Position numbers and translations under genes: made by a program
Notes under the pieces: generated by a model
The model's database searches: none
The model's input: the letters and a program-made list of their open reading frames with translations, nothing else
Told to the model about the DNA's origin: nothing
Assembly (NCBI RefSeq): GCF_017163935.1
Contig: NZ_JABVZR010000002.1
Location: 1,054,001 to 1,118,000, forward strand
Direction: 5' to 3'
Source: Novosphingobium terrae
GTDB taxonomy: Bacteria; Pseudomonadota; Alphaproteobacteria; Sphingomonadales; Sphingomonadaceae
DNA: 64,000 nucleotides
In this document: positions 7,906 to 16,925 of the stretch, piece after piece
Layout of the letters: every line of letters begins with the position of its first letter
How positions within the stretch are numbered: position 1 is the stretch's first letter

Positions 7906-10523
7906 GGCATGGTCTGAAGGTCCTCGCCGTCCTGCTGCTGGGCGCCAGCAGCGCGGCGATGGCGCAGCTGCCCGGCGATACCGCGCTCGACAGCGGCTGG
8001 AGCGTGCGGATCGATCCGGCTGATGCCGCGGCGGCCAAGGCCCATCCCGGGGCGGCGGGCTGGTTTCCCGCCCATGTGCCCGGCAGCGTCCAGCAGGATC
8101 TGATTGCCAGCGGGCAGGTGCCCGATCCCTTCCTCGGCCAGAATGAGGGCGCCATCCAATGGGCGGGCCTGACGGACTGGCAATACCGGACCGCCATCGC
8201 CGCCACGCCCGAGATGCTGGCGCGCGGCCATGTCGATCTGGTGCTGGACGGGCTGGACACCTTCGCGCAGGTCACCCTCAACGGCGTGAAACTGCTCGCC
8301 ACCGACAATGCGCATCGCCAGTGGCGTGTGCCGGTGAAAGACGTGCTGCATCCCGGCGAAAACACGCTGGAGATCCATTTCGCCTCGCCGATCAGGACCC
8401 TGCAACCGATGGTGCTGAAAGAGGCCCATCCGCTGCCCGGCGAATATGATTCCATCTATGGCGACGAGCCCGAGGGCAAGCAGACCTCGCCCTATATCCG
8501 CAAGCCCAAATACCATTACGGCTGGGACTGGGGCCCGCGCATCGTCAACATCGGCCCCTGGCGCAAGGTCCATCTTCAGGCTTGGGACAGCGCGCGGATC
8601 GAGACGATGCGCGTCACGCAGGAAGCGCTGGGCGATGCCTCGGCGCGGCTGACAGCCAGCTTCGACATTCAGGCAGACCATGACGGTCCCTTCGCCCTGC
8701 GCGCCACCATCGCCGCGCCGGATGGCAGCCCGGCCGTGCCCTTCGAGCGCCATGTCGATCTGGTGGCGGGGCTGAACCATGTTTCGCTGCCGCTGGACAT
8801 CGCTCACCCTCAGCGCTGGTGGCCTGCAGGCTGTGGCGCGCAGCCGCTCTATACGGTGGCGGGCACGCTGAGCGACACCAGCGGCGCGCTGGGCAGCGTC
8901 ACCCACAGGATCGGCCTGCGCAAGGTGGACCTGCTGCGCGAGAAGGACGATCACGGGCGCGGCTTCGCCTTTCGCGTCAATGGCGTGCCGATCTTCGCCA
9001 AGGGCGCCAATGTCATCCCCTTCGACAGCTTTCCGGCCCGCGTTACCCCCGCCAAGATCCGCTCTCTGCTGAGCGCCGCACGCGATGCCAATATGAACAT
9101 GCTGCGCGTCTGGGGCGGCGGCATCTATCCCGACGATGCCTTCTACGACGCCGCCGACGAGCTGGGCCTGATGGTCTGGCAGGATTTCATGTTCGGCGGC
9201 GCGGTCACCCCGCCCGATCCGGCCTATCGCGAGAATGTGCGGATCGAGGCCGAGCAGCAGGTGGCCCGCCTGCAAGCGCATCCCTCGCTGGTGCTGTGGT
9301 CGGGCAACAATGAGGTGCTCTCCGGCTGGGACAGCTGGGACGATCGCAAGAGCTTCAAGAAAGCCATTGGCGCCGATGAGCAGGAGAAGGTCGGCGTCGG
9401 CATGGCGATCCTGTTCGACGGCGTGCTGCGCAAGGCCGCCGAAGAAGGCGATCCCGATGCCGTCTACTGGCCCGGCTCGCCCAGCGCCAATTACGAGGAC
9501 AAGGCCGATCAGGACCACAATGGCGACCGCCATTACTGGGATGTGTGGGGCGGCAAGAAGCCGGTCGAGAGCTATCTGGATGCCTGCCCGCGCTTCATGT
9601 CGGAATATGGTCTGGAAGCCATGCCCGATATGAAGACGATCCGCGCCTTTGCCGGAAAGGGCCCGCTTGCCATCGGCAGCCCGGTGCTGCGCGCCCATCA
9701 GAAATTCCTGAAGGGCGAGGGCAACGATCGCCTGCTCGATTACATCGGCCAGCGCTATGGCAAGCCGCGCGATGTGGCGGAGATGGTCTATCTCAGCCAG
9801 GTGATGCAGGCCGAGGGGATCGAACTGGCCGCGCTCCACCACCGCGCCTGCCGCCCGGTCACCATGGGCAGCCTCTATTGGCAGCTCAACGATGTGTGGC
9901 CCTCGATCTCATGGTCCAGCATCGATTCCGCCGGTCGCCCGAAAGCGCTGCAGTACCATGCGAAACGTTTCTACGCGCCGCTGGCCGTGGCCGCCGCCCA
10001 TGCCGGGGGCAAGACCAGCCTCAGCCTGATTTCCGATGCCACCACGCCGACCGGTGCGACATGGCGCCTGACGGTGATGGGCATGGATGGCAGCAACCCG
10101 CAGCGGCAGGAGCATGACGTCACGCTGCCCCCGCTCTCCAGCACGCCGGTTGCCACGCTGACCGACGCGCAGCTGTTCGGCCAGAGCGATCCCAAAACCC
10201 ATATCGCGCTGGCCGAACTGGTGATGGACGGCAAGACCGTCTCGCGCGCCCTGATCGAGCCCGTACTGCCCAGGGACGCCACCCTGCCCGATCCCGCCTT
10301 GCGCGCCACATGGGGCAAGGATGGCCATCTCACTCTGCATGCCACCCGCCTTGCCCGCGCGGTCTGGGTGGATTTCGGCATGCTGGATGCCACCCTGTCG
10401 GACAATGCCTTCGATCTGATGCCGGGCGAAAGCCGCGAGATCGCCGTGACCTCCTCGGCCAGCCTCGCGCTGCTCAAGCGCAACCTCCATATCCGCACCC
10501 TTGCCGGAGAGATCCGCCCGTGA
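7902..10523 (+). CDS. GH2 beta-mannosidase
   Basis: This 873-aa secreted GH2 enzyme is of the beta-mannosidase subgroup, recognisable by 'PYIRKPKYHYGWDWGPR', 'GGGIYPDDAFYD' and 'WSGNNEV'. The acid/base is E471 and the nucleophile E568 ('FMSEYGLE'). A signal peptide ends near 'AAMAQ'. The start is GTG at 7902, overlapping the previous stop (GTGA). No good ribosome site precedes it, so translation is probably coupled. The enzyme would hydrolyse the Man-beta-1,4-GlcNAc bond at the N-glycan core, the step after all alpha-mannoses and the core xylose are removed. Confidence 0.92.
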   Translation: MRHGLKVLAVLLLGASSAAMAQLPGDTALDSGWSVRIDPADAAAAKAHPGAAGWFPAHVPGSVQQDLIASGQVPDPFLGQNEGAIQWAGLTDWQYRTAIAATPEMLARGHVDLVLDGLDTFAQVTLNGVKLLATDNAHRQWRVPVKDVLHPGENTLEIHFASPIRTLQPMVLKEAHPLPGEYDSIYGDEPEGKQTSPYIRKPKYHYGWDWGPRIVNIGPWRKVHLQAWDSARIETMRVTQEALGDASARLTASFDIQADHDGPFALRATIAAPDGSPAVPFERHVDLVAGLNHVSLPLDIAHPQRWWPAGCGAQPLYTVAGTLSDTSGALGSVTHRIGLRKVDLLREKDDHGRGFAFRVNGVPIFAKGANVIPFDSFPARVTPAKIRSLLSAARDANMNMLRVWGGGIYPDDAFYDAADELGLMVWQDFMFGGAVTPPDPAYRENVRIEAEQQVARLQAHPSLVLWSGNNEVLSGWDSWDDRKSFKKAIGADEQEKVGVGMAILFDGVLRKAAEEGDPDAVYWPGSPSANYEDKADQDHNGDRHYWDVWGGKKPVESYLDACPRFMSEYGLEAMPDMKTIRAFAGKGPLAIGSPVLRAHQKFLKGEGNDRLLDYIGQRYGKPRDVAEMVYLSQVMQAEGIELAALHHRACRPVTMGSLYWQLNDVWPSISWSSIDSAGRPKALQYHAKRFYAPLAVAAAHAGGKTSLSLISDATTPTGATWRLTVMGMDGSNPQRQEHDVTLPPLSSTPVATLTDAQLFGQSDPKTHIALAELVMDGKTVSRALIEPVLPRDATLPDPALRATWGKDGHLTLHATRLARAVWVDFGMLDATLSDNAFDLMPGESREIAVTSSASLALLKRNLHIRTLAGEIRP

Positions 10524-13087
10524 CCCCCAGCCTGCTTCTGGCCCTGCTCAGCCCGCAAGCGCAGGCCAATGTCGAACAGACCATCGCCGCCATGACGGTC
10601 GAGGACAAGGCCGCCCAGTTGCAGAGCGGCGCCACCGCCCTGCCCAAGGCGAAACTGCCCGCTTACGACTATTGGAACGAGGGCCTGCATGGGCTGGCGC
10701 GCAACGGCGTGGCCACCGTCTTCCCGCAAGCCATCGGTCTGGCCGCGACATGGGATCAGCCGCTGATGCAAAAGGTGGGCGATGTGATCTCCACCGAGGC
10801 GCGCGCGCGTTACAACGCCCTGCCCAAGGGCAGCGACCGCCTGCGCTATCAGGGGCTGACGATCTGGTCGCCCAACATCAACATTTACCGCGATCCGCGC
10901 TGGGGTCGGGGCCAGGAAACCTATGGCGAGGACCCCTTCCTCACCGGCCATATGGCAATTGGCTTTATCGCGGGCCTTCAGGGGCCGGACCTTGCCCATC
11001 CCAAGGTGATCGCCACGCCCAAGCATCTGGCCGTTCATTCCGGGCCGGAAGCCGGGCGCGACAGTTTCGATGTCGATGTTTCCCCGCGTGACATGGCCGA
11101 GACCTATTCCGCCGCCTTCCGCACCGCGCTGGTCGATGGCAAGGCGCTTTCGGTGATGTGCGCCTACAATGCGCTGCATGGCGTGCCGGTCTGTGCCTCG
11201 CCCGATCTGATGGGCAAGCGGCTGAGGCAATATTGGAATTTCGGCGGGCTGACGGTGTCGGATTGCGACGCCATCGGCAACATCACCCATTATCATTTCT
11301 ACACACCCGACGATGCCGCGGGCTCTGCCGCGGCGCTCCAGGCGGGCACCGATCTCGATTGCGGGCGCACCTATGCCGCCCTGCCCGATGCCGTGAAGCG
11401 CGGGTTGGTGGGCGAGGATGTGCTGGACAGCGCTCTCTCCCGCGTGTTCGCCGCGCGGGCCCTGCTGGGCGATGCCTTCGGCCAGACCAGCCCATGGGAC
11501 CGCATCGCGCCGACGCAGGTGGATACGGCCGAGCATCGCGCTCTGGCGCTGGAGGCCGCGCGCAAGAGCATCGTGCTGCTGCAAAACAAGGGCAACCGCC
11601 TGCCGCTGGCCATAGGCGCGAAGATCGCGGTGATCGGTCCCAATGCCGATGCGCTCGATGTGCTGGAAGCCAATTACCACGGCACCGCCTCGCACCCCGT
11701 CACCCCGCTGGAGGGGCTGCGCGCCAGCTTCGGGGCGGACAAGATCCTCTATGCCCAGGGCTCGGTCGTGGCCGAGGGCGTGCCCGTCACCATCCCCGAG
11801 GATGCGCTGTCCGCCGATGGCAAGCCCGGCCTGAAAGGCGACTATTTCGCCACGCCCGACCTCACCGGCACACCGCGCCTGACCCGTCAGGACCGCCATG
11901 TCGATTTCGACTGGGACCGCGCTGCCCCTGCTCCCGCTCTGCCCGCCAAGGGATTTTCGGTGCGCTGGACGGGGCAGATCACCCCGCCCGCCGCCGGAGA
12001 CTACCGGCTCCATCTGGAAATCCCGCGCTGCTTCGATTGCGCGGGGCATGATCCGGTGCGCCTGTGGGTCGATGGCGAGGAACGCATCACGGATAGCGGC
12101 GATGGCAAAAGCATCGCCACCGAGCTGAGCTTCACCGACACCAAGCCCCATGCCCTGCGCATCGAATACCGCCACACCGGCGAGGATGGCGGCATCGGGT
12201 TGCGCTGGATCGCCCCGGCGCAGACCCAGCGCGATCAGGCCGTGGCAGCGGCCCAAAAGGTCGATGCGGTGGTGGCCTTTATCGGCCTCTCCCCCAGCGT
12301 CGAGGGTGAGGCGCTCCAGATCGAGGTGCCCGGTTTCGCCGGAGGCGACCGCACCGCCATCGAATTGCCCGAACCCCAGCGCCGCCTGCTCGATGCTGTC
12401 GCCGCCACCGGCAAGCCGCTGGTGCTGGTGCTGATGTCGGGCGGGGCGGTGGCCATGCCCTGGGCACGCGAGCATGCCGATGCCGTGCTGGCCGCCTGGT
12501 ATCCGGGCGAGGCTGGCGGCACCGCGCTGGGCGACATCCTGTCGGGCGCGGCCAATCCCTCGGGCCGCCTGCCGCTCACCTTCTATGCCTCCACCCGCGA
12601 TCTGCCCGCCTTTGCCGATTACAACATGCGCGAGCGGACCTATCGCTATTACACCGGCAAGCCCGTCTGGGGCTTCGGCCATGGGCTGAGCTACACCAGC
12701 TTCACCTATGGCAAGCCCGTGCTGTCCGCCCCTGCCGCCGACCGCTCGATCAGCGCCACCATCGCGGTGACCAACAGCGGCACGCGTGAAGGCGATGAGG
12801 TGGTGCAGGCCTATCTCTCGGCCCCGCAGGTCAGCGATGGCTCGTTCAACGATCCGGTGCTCCAGCGCAGTCTGGTGGGCTTCCAGCGGGTGCATCTGAA
12901 GCCCGGCGAGACGCGGCAGGTGCGCTTCACCATCGATGCGCGAGGGCAAGGCACGGTGGACCGCACAGGCCTTCGCAAGCTCCGTCAGGGCGCGTATCAT
13001 CTCTGGCTCGGCGCAGGCCAGCCGGGCGACGGCCCGGGAGCCGAGGCCGACTATACCGTCCAGACCGAGGCCGAGATCGCCCCATGA
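10520..13087 (+). CDS. GH3 beta-xylosidase-like enzyme with PA14 insert
   Basis: This 855-aa family 3 glycoside hydrolase has an N-terminal barrel with '[24 protein letters not shown]', a beta-xylosidase-style nucleophile D248 in 'VSDCDA', and '[10 protein letters not shown]'. The alpha/beta sandwich is interrupted by a PA14-like beta domain at about residues 430-560, and a fibronectin-III-like C-terminal domain follows. The start is GTG 10520, overlapping the upstream stop; the first 16 residues are a short possible signal. In the Xanthomonas nix system a GH3 (NixI) removes the core beta-1,2-xylose of plant N-glycans, and the same role fits here. Beta-glucosidase activity is a possible alternative. 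Confidence 0.88.
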   Translation: MTPSLLLALLSPQAQANVEQTIAAMTVEDKAAQLQSGATALPKAKLPAYDYWNEGLHGLARNGVATVFPQAIGLAATWDQPLMQKVGDVISTEARARYNALPKGSDRLRYQGLTIWSPNINIYRDPRWGRGQETYGEDPFLTGHMAIGFIAGLQGPDLAHPKVIATPKHLAVHSGPEAGRDSFDVDVSPRDMAETYSAAFRTALVDGKALSVMCAYNALHGVPVCASPDLMGKRLRQYWNFGGLTVSDCDAIGNITHYHFYTPDDAAGSAAALQAGTDLDCGRTYAALPDAVKRGLVGEDVLDSALSRVFAARALLGDAFGQTSPWDRIAPTQVDTAEHRALALEAARKSIVLLQNKGNRLPLAIGAKIAVIGPNADALDVLEANYHGTASHPVTPLEGLRASFGADKILYAQGSVVAEGVPVTIPEDALSADGKPGLKGDYFATPDLTGTPRLTRQDRHVDFDWDRAAPAPALPAKGFSVRWTGQITPPAAGDYRLHLEIPRCFDCAGHDPVRLWVDGEERITDSGDGKSIATELSFTDTKPHALRIEYRHTGEDGGIGLRWIAPAQTQRDQAVAAAQKVDAVVAFIGLSPSVEGEALQIEVPGFAGGDRTAIELPEPQRRLLDAVAATGKPLVLVLMSGGAVAMPWAREHADAVLAAWYPGEAGGTALGDILSGAANPSGRLPLTFYASTRDLPAFADYNMRERTYRYYTGKPVWGFGHGLSYTSFTYGKPVLSAPAADRSISATIAVTNSGTREGDEVVQAYLSAPQVSDGSFNDPVLQRSLVGFQRVHLKPGETRQVRFTIDARGQGTVDRTGLRKLRQGAYHLWLGAGQPGDGPGAEADYTVQTEAEIAP

Positions 13088-14580
13088 TGACACCCCGCCG
13101 CTCCGTCCTGAAATCGGGCGCCACCTTGCTGGCCGGGGCCATGGCCTCGGGCGCGACGCGGGCGCTGGCCGCGCCGCCCACCCCGCAGCCGACGCCGATC
13201 CCCACCACCCCCGCGCCGGGGCGGACGACCGATCTCAACTCGCGCCGCCCCGCGCCGGGCGACCGCAAGTTCACCAGCCCGGCTGTCGAGGAGCGTATCC
13301 GCCAAGTCTCGGCGCAGGTTGCCGATCCTGAACTCGCGTGGATGTTTGCCAATTGCTATCCCAACACGCTGGACACCACGGTGTGGATGGGCACGGTCGA
13401 GGGCAAGCCGGACGCCTTCGTCATCACCGGAGACATTCCCTGCCTGTGGCTGCGGGACAGCAGCGCTCAGGTATGGCCCTATCTGCCGCTGGCCAAGGAC
13501 GATCCGCAGCTTCAGGCGCTGTTCAACGGGCTCATCGCCCGTCAGGCCCGCTGCCTGCTCATCGACCCCTACGCCAATGCCTTTATGCAGGACCCGCAGG
13601 CGCGCACCAACCTGTCCTGGGCGCTCCATGACCAGACCGACATGAAACCCGGCGTGGCCGAGCGCAAATGGGAGCTGGACTCGCTGTGCTGGACGCTGCG
13701 TCTGGCAGCGGGTTATTGGCAGGCCACGCAGGACAAGCGCCCTTTCGACGAGCTGTGGGCCAATGGCGCCCGCGCCGCCTTGCGCACCATACGCGAGCAG
13801 CAGCGCCTGCATGATCATGGCCCCTATGCCTTCCGCCGCCCGGACGGCAATGCCACCGAGACACTGATGCTCTTCGGCTATGGCGCGGCCAGCCGCAAGG
13901 TGGGGCTGATCCATTCGATGTTCCGCCCTTCGGACGATGCCTGCACCTTCCCTTTCCTGATCCCCGCCAACCTTTTTGCCGCCAGCGCTCTGAAAGGGCT
14001 GGCCAAAGTGGCTGCCGAGGCGCGGGGCGACACCGCACTCGCCCGCGATGCCATGGCCCTGTCGCTCGAACTGGACCGCGCGCTGCTCGACTATGGGCAG
14101 ATGGCCGGACCGGACGGCAACCCTGTCTGGGCCTATGAGGTCGATGGTTTCGGCAATGGCTTCTTTATGGACGACGCCAATGTGCCGGGCCTGTCGTCGC
14201 TGGCCTATCTCGGCGCGGTGCCCCGCAACGATCCGCTCTTCCGCCGGACCGAGGCGCTGGCCTGGTCCTCGCGCGATCCCTATTTCTTCAAGGGCGCCGC
14301 CTATGAGGGGATCGGCGGGCCCCATGCCGGGCTGGGCATGATCTGGCCGATGTCCATGATCATCCGCGCCCTCTCCAGCGACAGCCCTGCCGAAATTCTC
14401 GGCCTGCTGCGCAGCCTGAAAGCCACCCATGCGGGCACGGGCTTTATCCATGAGAGCTTCCAGCAGGACAATCCGGGCGAGTTTACCCGTTCATGGTTCG
14501 CTTGGGCCAACAGCCTGTTTGGCGAACTCATCATCGATGTGAACCGCCGCTTTCCCACTCTCCTGTCCCAGAAACTGTAA
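13084..14580 (+). CDS. GH125 exo-alpha-1,6-mannosidase
   Basis: This 498-aa member of GH125 (formerly DUF1237) is recognised by '[19 protein letters not shown]', 'DPYANAF', '[11 protein letters not shown]' and '[15 protein letters not shown]'. The N-terminus is a Tat-type signal ('RRSVLKSG' then a hydrophobic stretch to 'ALAAPP'), so it is exported folded. A Pro/Thr-rich linker of about 20 residues follows. The first ATG of an ATGATG pair overlaps the GH3 stop. GH125 enzymes remove the alpha-1,6-mannose branch; NixJ does this on the plant N-glycan core in Xanthomonas after xylose removal. Confidence 0.93.
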   Translation: MMTPRRSVLKSGATLLAGAMASGATRALAAPPTPQPTPIPTTPAPGRTTDLNSRRPAPGDRKFTSPAVEERIRQVSAQVADPELAWMFANCYPNTLDTTVWMGTVEGKPDAFVITGDIPCLWLRDSSAQVWPYLPLAKDDPQLQALFNGLIARQARCLLIDPYANAFMQDPQARTNLSWALHDQTDMKPGVAERKWELDSLCWTLRLAAGYWQATQDKRPFDELWANGARAALRTIREQQRLHDHGPYAFRRPDGNATETLMLFGYGAASRKVGLIHSMFRPSDDACTFPFLIPANLFAASALKGLAKVAAEARGDTALARDAMALSLELDRALLDYGQMAGPDGNPVWAYEVDGFGNGFFMDDANVPGLSSLAYLGAVPRNDPLFRRTEALAWSSRDPYFFKGAAYEGIGGPHAGLGMIWPMSMIIRALSSDSPAEILGLLRSLKATHAGTGFIHESFQQDNPGEFTRSWFAWANSLFGELIIDVNRRFPTLLSQKL

Positions 14581-14588
14581 GGACCAGC

Positions 14589-16925
14589 ATGACGATGTCC
14601 CTGCGCCGTCGCGATCTGTTGGGCGCCGCCGCCGGCGCCGCCATGACCTCAGGCCTCAGCCCGCTGCATGCCGCTGCCCTTTCACTTCCGGCAGGCGGCG
14701 GGGCGCTTCAGCCCGATCTGTTCATCGGCACCGGCGGCCATGGCCATACCTATCCCGGTGCCACCCTGCCCTTCGGCATGGTCCAGCTCAGCCCCGACAC
14801 CGACAATGCGCGCTGGGATGCCTGTTCGGGCTATCACCGTGATGATACGTCGATCATGGGCTTTTCGCACACCCATCTCTCGGGCACCGGCATCGGCGAT
14901 ATGCTCGATGTGCTGGTGGTGCCCACGCGCGGCGCGCTGGAGCTGGAACCCGGCCCGCTCGACAATCCCGACGCCGGTTACCGCCAGCGCTTCTCGGACG
15001 AACATGCGGAAGCCGGCTATTACCGCGTGCGGCTGGAAAGCGGCGTGCTGGCCGAACTGACCGCCACCGAGCGCACCGGCCTGCACCGCTACACCTTCCC
15101 CAAGGGGCCAGGCCATGTGCTGATCGACTTTGCCCATTGCAAACAGGAAGCCCCCGGCGAGCCGGTGATCATCGATGAGGCCTCGCTGGAATGGGGTGCG
15201 AACAACACGCTGACCGGCAGCCGCCGCGTGTTCCGCTGGGCCAAGGGGCGGCGCATCCATTTCGCGCTGCAACTCTCACGCAAACCCGACCGCATCGCCT
15301 TCTTCGGCGATGACAATCACCCGGCAGGCGACAAGCAGGTCAGCGGACGCCGCCTGAAGGTCGCCCTGTTCTTCGACGATGCCGGGGCGCAGCCGCTGCT
15401 GATCCGCACGGGCATTTCGGGTGTCGATGTGGCAGGCGCGCGGGCCAATCTGGCCTCCGAGGTTCAGGATTGGGATTTCGACCGCCACCGCCGCGCCGCT
15501 GTCGCGCGCTGGCATGACCATCTCGACACCATGCGTGTGGAGGGCGGCACGCCCGACCAGCGCGCGATCCTGGCCAGCGCGCTCTATCACAGCCTGCTGG
15601 CCCCCACCCAGTTCACCGACAGCGACGGGCGCTATATGGGCATGGACGGAGAGATCCATACCACGCCCGCCGATCAGCCCGCCTTCAGCTCCTATTCGCT
15701 GTGGGACACCTATCGCGCGCTCCATCCGCTGATCACGCTGATCCGCCCGGACAAGGCGCGCCAGTTCACGCAGGATCTGATCCGTCAGGCCACGCAGAGC
15801 CGTTTCGGCCCCTCGGTCTGGCCGCTGCAAGGGGTGGAGACCGGCTGCATGATCGGCTGGCACGCGGTGGTGGTGATGGCCGAGGCGATCACCAAGGGCA
15901 TCCCCGGCGATTATGCCGCCGCCTGGCCCGCGATCCGCAAACGCGCCTTCGACCCCGCCGCGCCCGATCAGGACAACAGCCTGGGCCGCCACTATTACGA
16001 CAGCCGCGGCTGGATTCCGGCGGACAAGATCTTCGAATCCGTCAGCCGCACGCTGGAATATGCCTATGACGATCATGCCATGGCCGTCATCGCGGAGAAG
16101 GTCGGCGCGCATGAGGATGCCGCCACCTTGCGCAAGCGTTGCCTCAACTATGCCCATCTCTTCGATGCGCAGCGCGGCTTTATGCGCCCGCGCCTCGACA
16201 ATGGACAGTTTGCCGAGCCCTATGATCCGGTGGAGCTGGGCCATTCCTCGCAGTGGCGCGATTACACCGAGAGCAACGGCTGGCAGGCCACCTTCCTCAA
16301 CCAGCATGATGTCTATGGGCTGATCGCCCTGTTCGGCGGCGAGGCGCGTTTCGCCGCGCAACTCGATGCGCTGTTCAACGCGCCCTCCACCCTGCCCGCC
16401 AATGCCCCGCCAGACATCAGCGGGCTGGTCGGCCAGTACGCCCATGGCAATGAGCCGAGCCACCATGTGGCCTATCTCTATGCCTATGCGGGCCAGCCGT
16501 GGAAGACGCAGGCCATGGTCCGCCGCCTGTGCAACGAGATGTACAAGGCCGATCCGGATGGCGTGATCGGCAATGATGATTGCGGGCAGATGAGCGCTTG
16601 GCTGGTGCTGAGCGCACTGGGCTTCTATCCGGTCGATCCGGTCAGCGGGGTCTATGTCTTCGGCTCGCCGCTGTTCGACCGGATTGAGGTGCAACTGGGC
16701 GAAGGCAGTACGCGGCTGGTGGTCGAGGCGCAGGGCAATGCGGCCGATGCGCCCTATATCCAGTCGGTGGAATGGCGCGGCCAGCCCTGGAGCAAGGGCT
16801 GGATCAGCCATGCCGAGCTGCAAAAGGGCGGCAGACTGGTGTTCCGCATGGGAACGCAGCCCAACAAGGGCTTTGCCAGCGCGGCGCAGCACCGCCCGCC
16901 ATCCTTCGGCCGCACGCCCGCGTGA
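14589..16925 (+). CDS. GH92 calcium-dependent alpha-mannosidase
   Basis: This 778-aa GH92 inverting exo-alpha-mannosidase shows 'GTGGHGHTYPGATLPFGMVQ' at the N-domain and 'GCMIGWHAVVVMAEA'. The catalytic acid is E622 ('HGNEPSHH'), and D663/D664 of 'GNDDCGQMSAW' are the candidate base residues. A Tat signal ('LRRRDLLGAA') is present. ATG 14589 has 'AAGGA' eight bases upstream, and it is the only gene in the string with an 8-bp gap instead of an overlap. GH92 enzymes cleave alpha-1,2/1,3-mannose; NixK of Xanthomonas removes the alpha-1,3-mannose of plant N-glycans first. Confidence 0.94.
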   Translation: MTMSLRRRDLLGAAAGAAMTSGLSPLHAAALSLPAGGGALQPDLFIGTGGHGHTYPGATLPFGMVQLSPDTDNARWDACSGYHRDDTSIMGFSHTHLSGTGIGDMLDVLVVPTRGALELEPGPLDNPDAGYRQRFSDEHAEAGYYRVRLESGVLAELTATERTGLHRYTFPKGPGHVLIDFAHCKQEAPGEPVIIDEASLEWGANNTLTGSRRVFRWAKGRRIHFALQLSRKPDRIAFFGDDNHPAGDKQVSGRRLKVALFFDDAGAQPLLIRTGISGVDVAGARANLASEVQDWDFDRHRRAAVARWHDHLDTMRVEGGTPDQRAILASALYHSLLAPTQFTDSDGRYMGMDGEIHTTPADQPAFSSYSLWDTYRALHPLITLIRPDKARQFTQDLIRQATQSRFGPSVWPLQGVETGCMIGWHAVVVMAEAITKGIPGDYAAAWPAIRKRAFDPAAPDQDNSLGRHYYDSRGWIPADKIFESVSRTLEYAYDDHAMAVIAEKVGAHEDAATLRKRCLNYAHLFDAQRGFMRPRLDNGQFAEPYDPVELGHSSQWRDYTESNGWQATFLNQHDVYGLIALFGGEARFAAQLDALFNAPSTLPANAPPDISGLVGQYAHGNEPSHHVAYLYAYAGQPWKTQAMVRRLCNEMYKADPDGVIGNDDCGQMSAWLVLSALGFYPVDPVSGVYVFGSPLFDRIEVQLGEGSTRLVVEAQGNAADAPYIQSVEWRGQPWSKGWISHAELQKGGRLVFRMGTQPNKGFASAAQHRPPSFGRTPA

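Noticed and set aside
9971..13093. Reverse open frame of 1040 codons opposite the GH3 gene
   Set aside because: It covers the well-supported GH3 gene and parts of its neighbours, and its translation has no recognisable motif.
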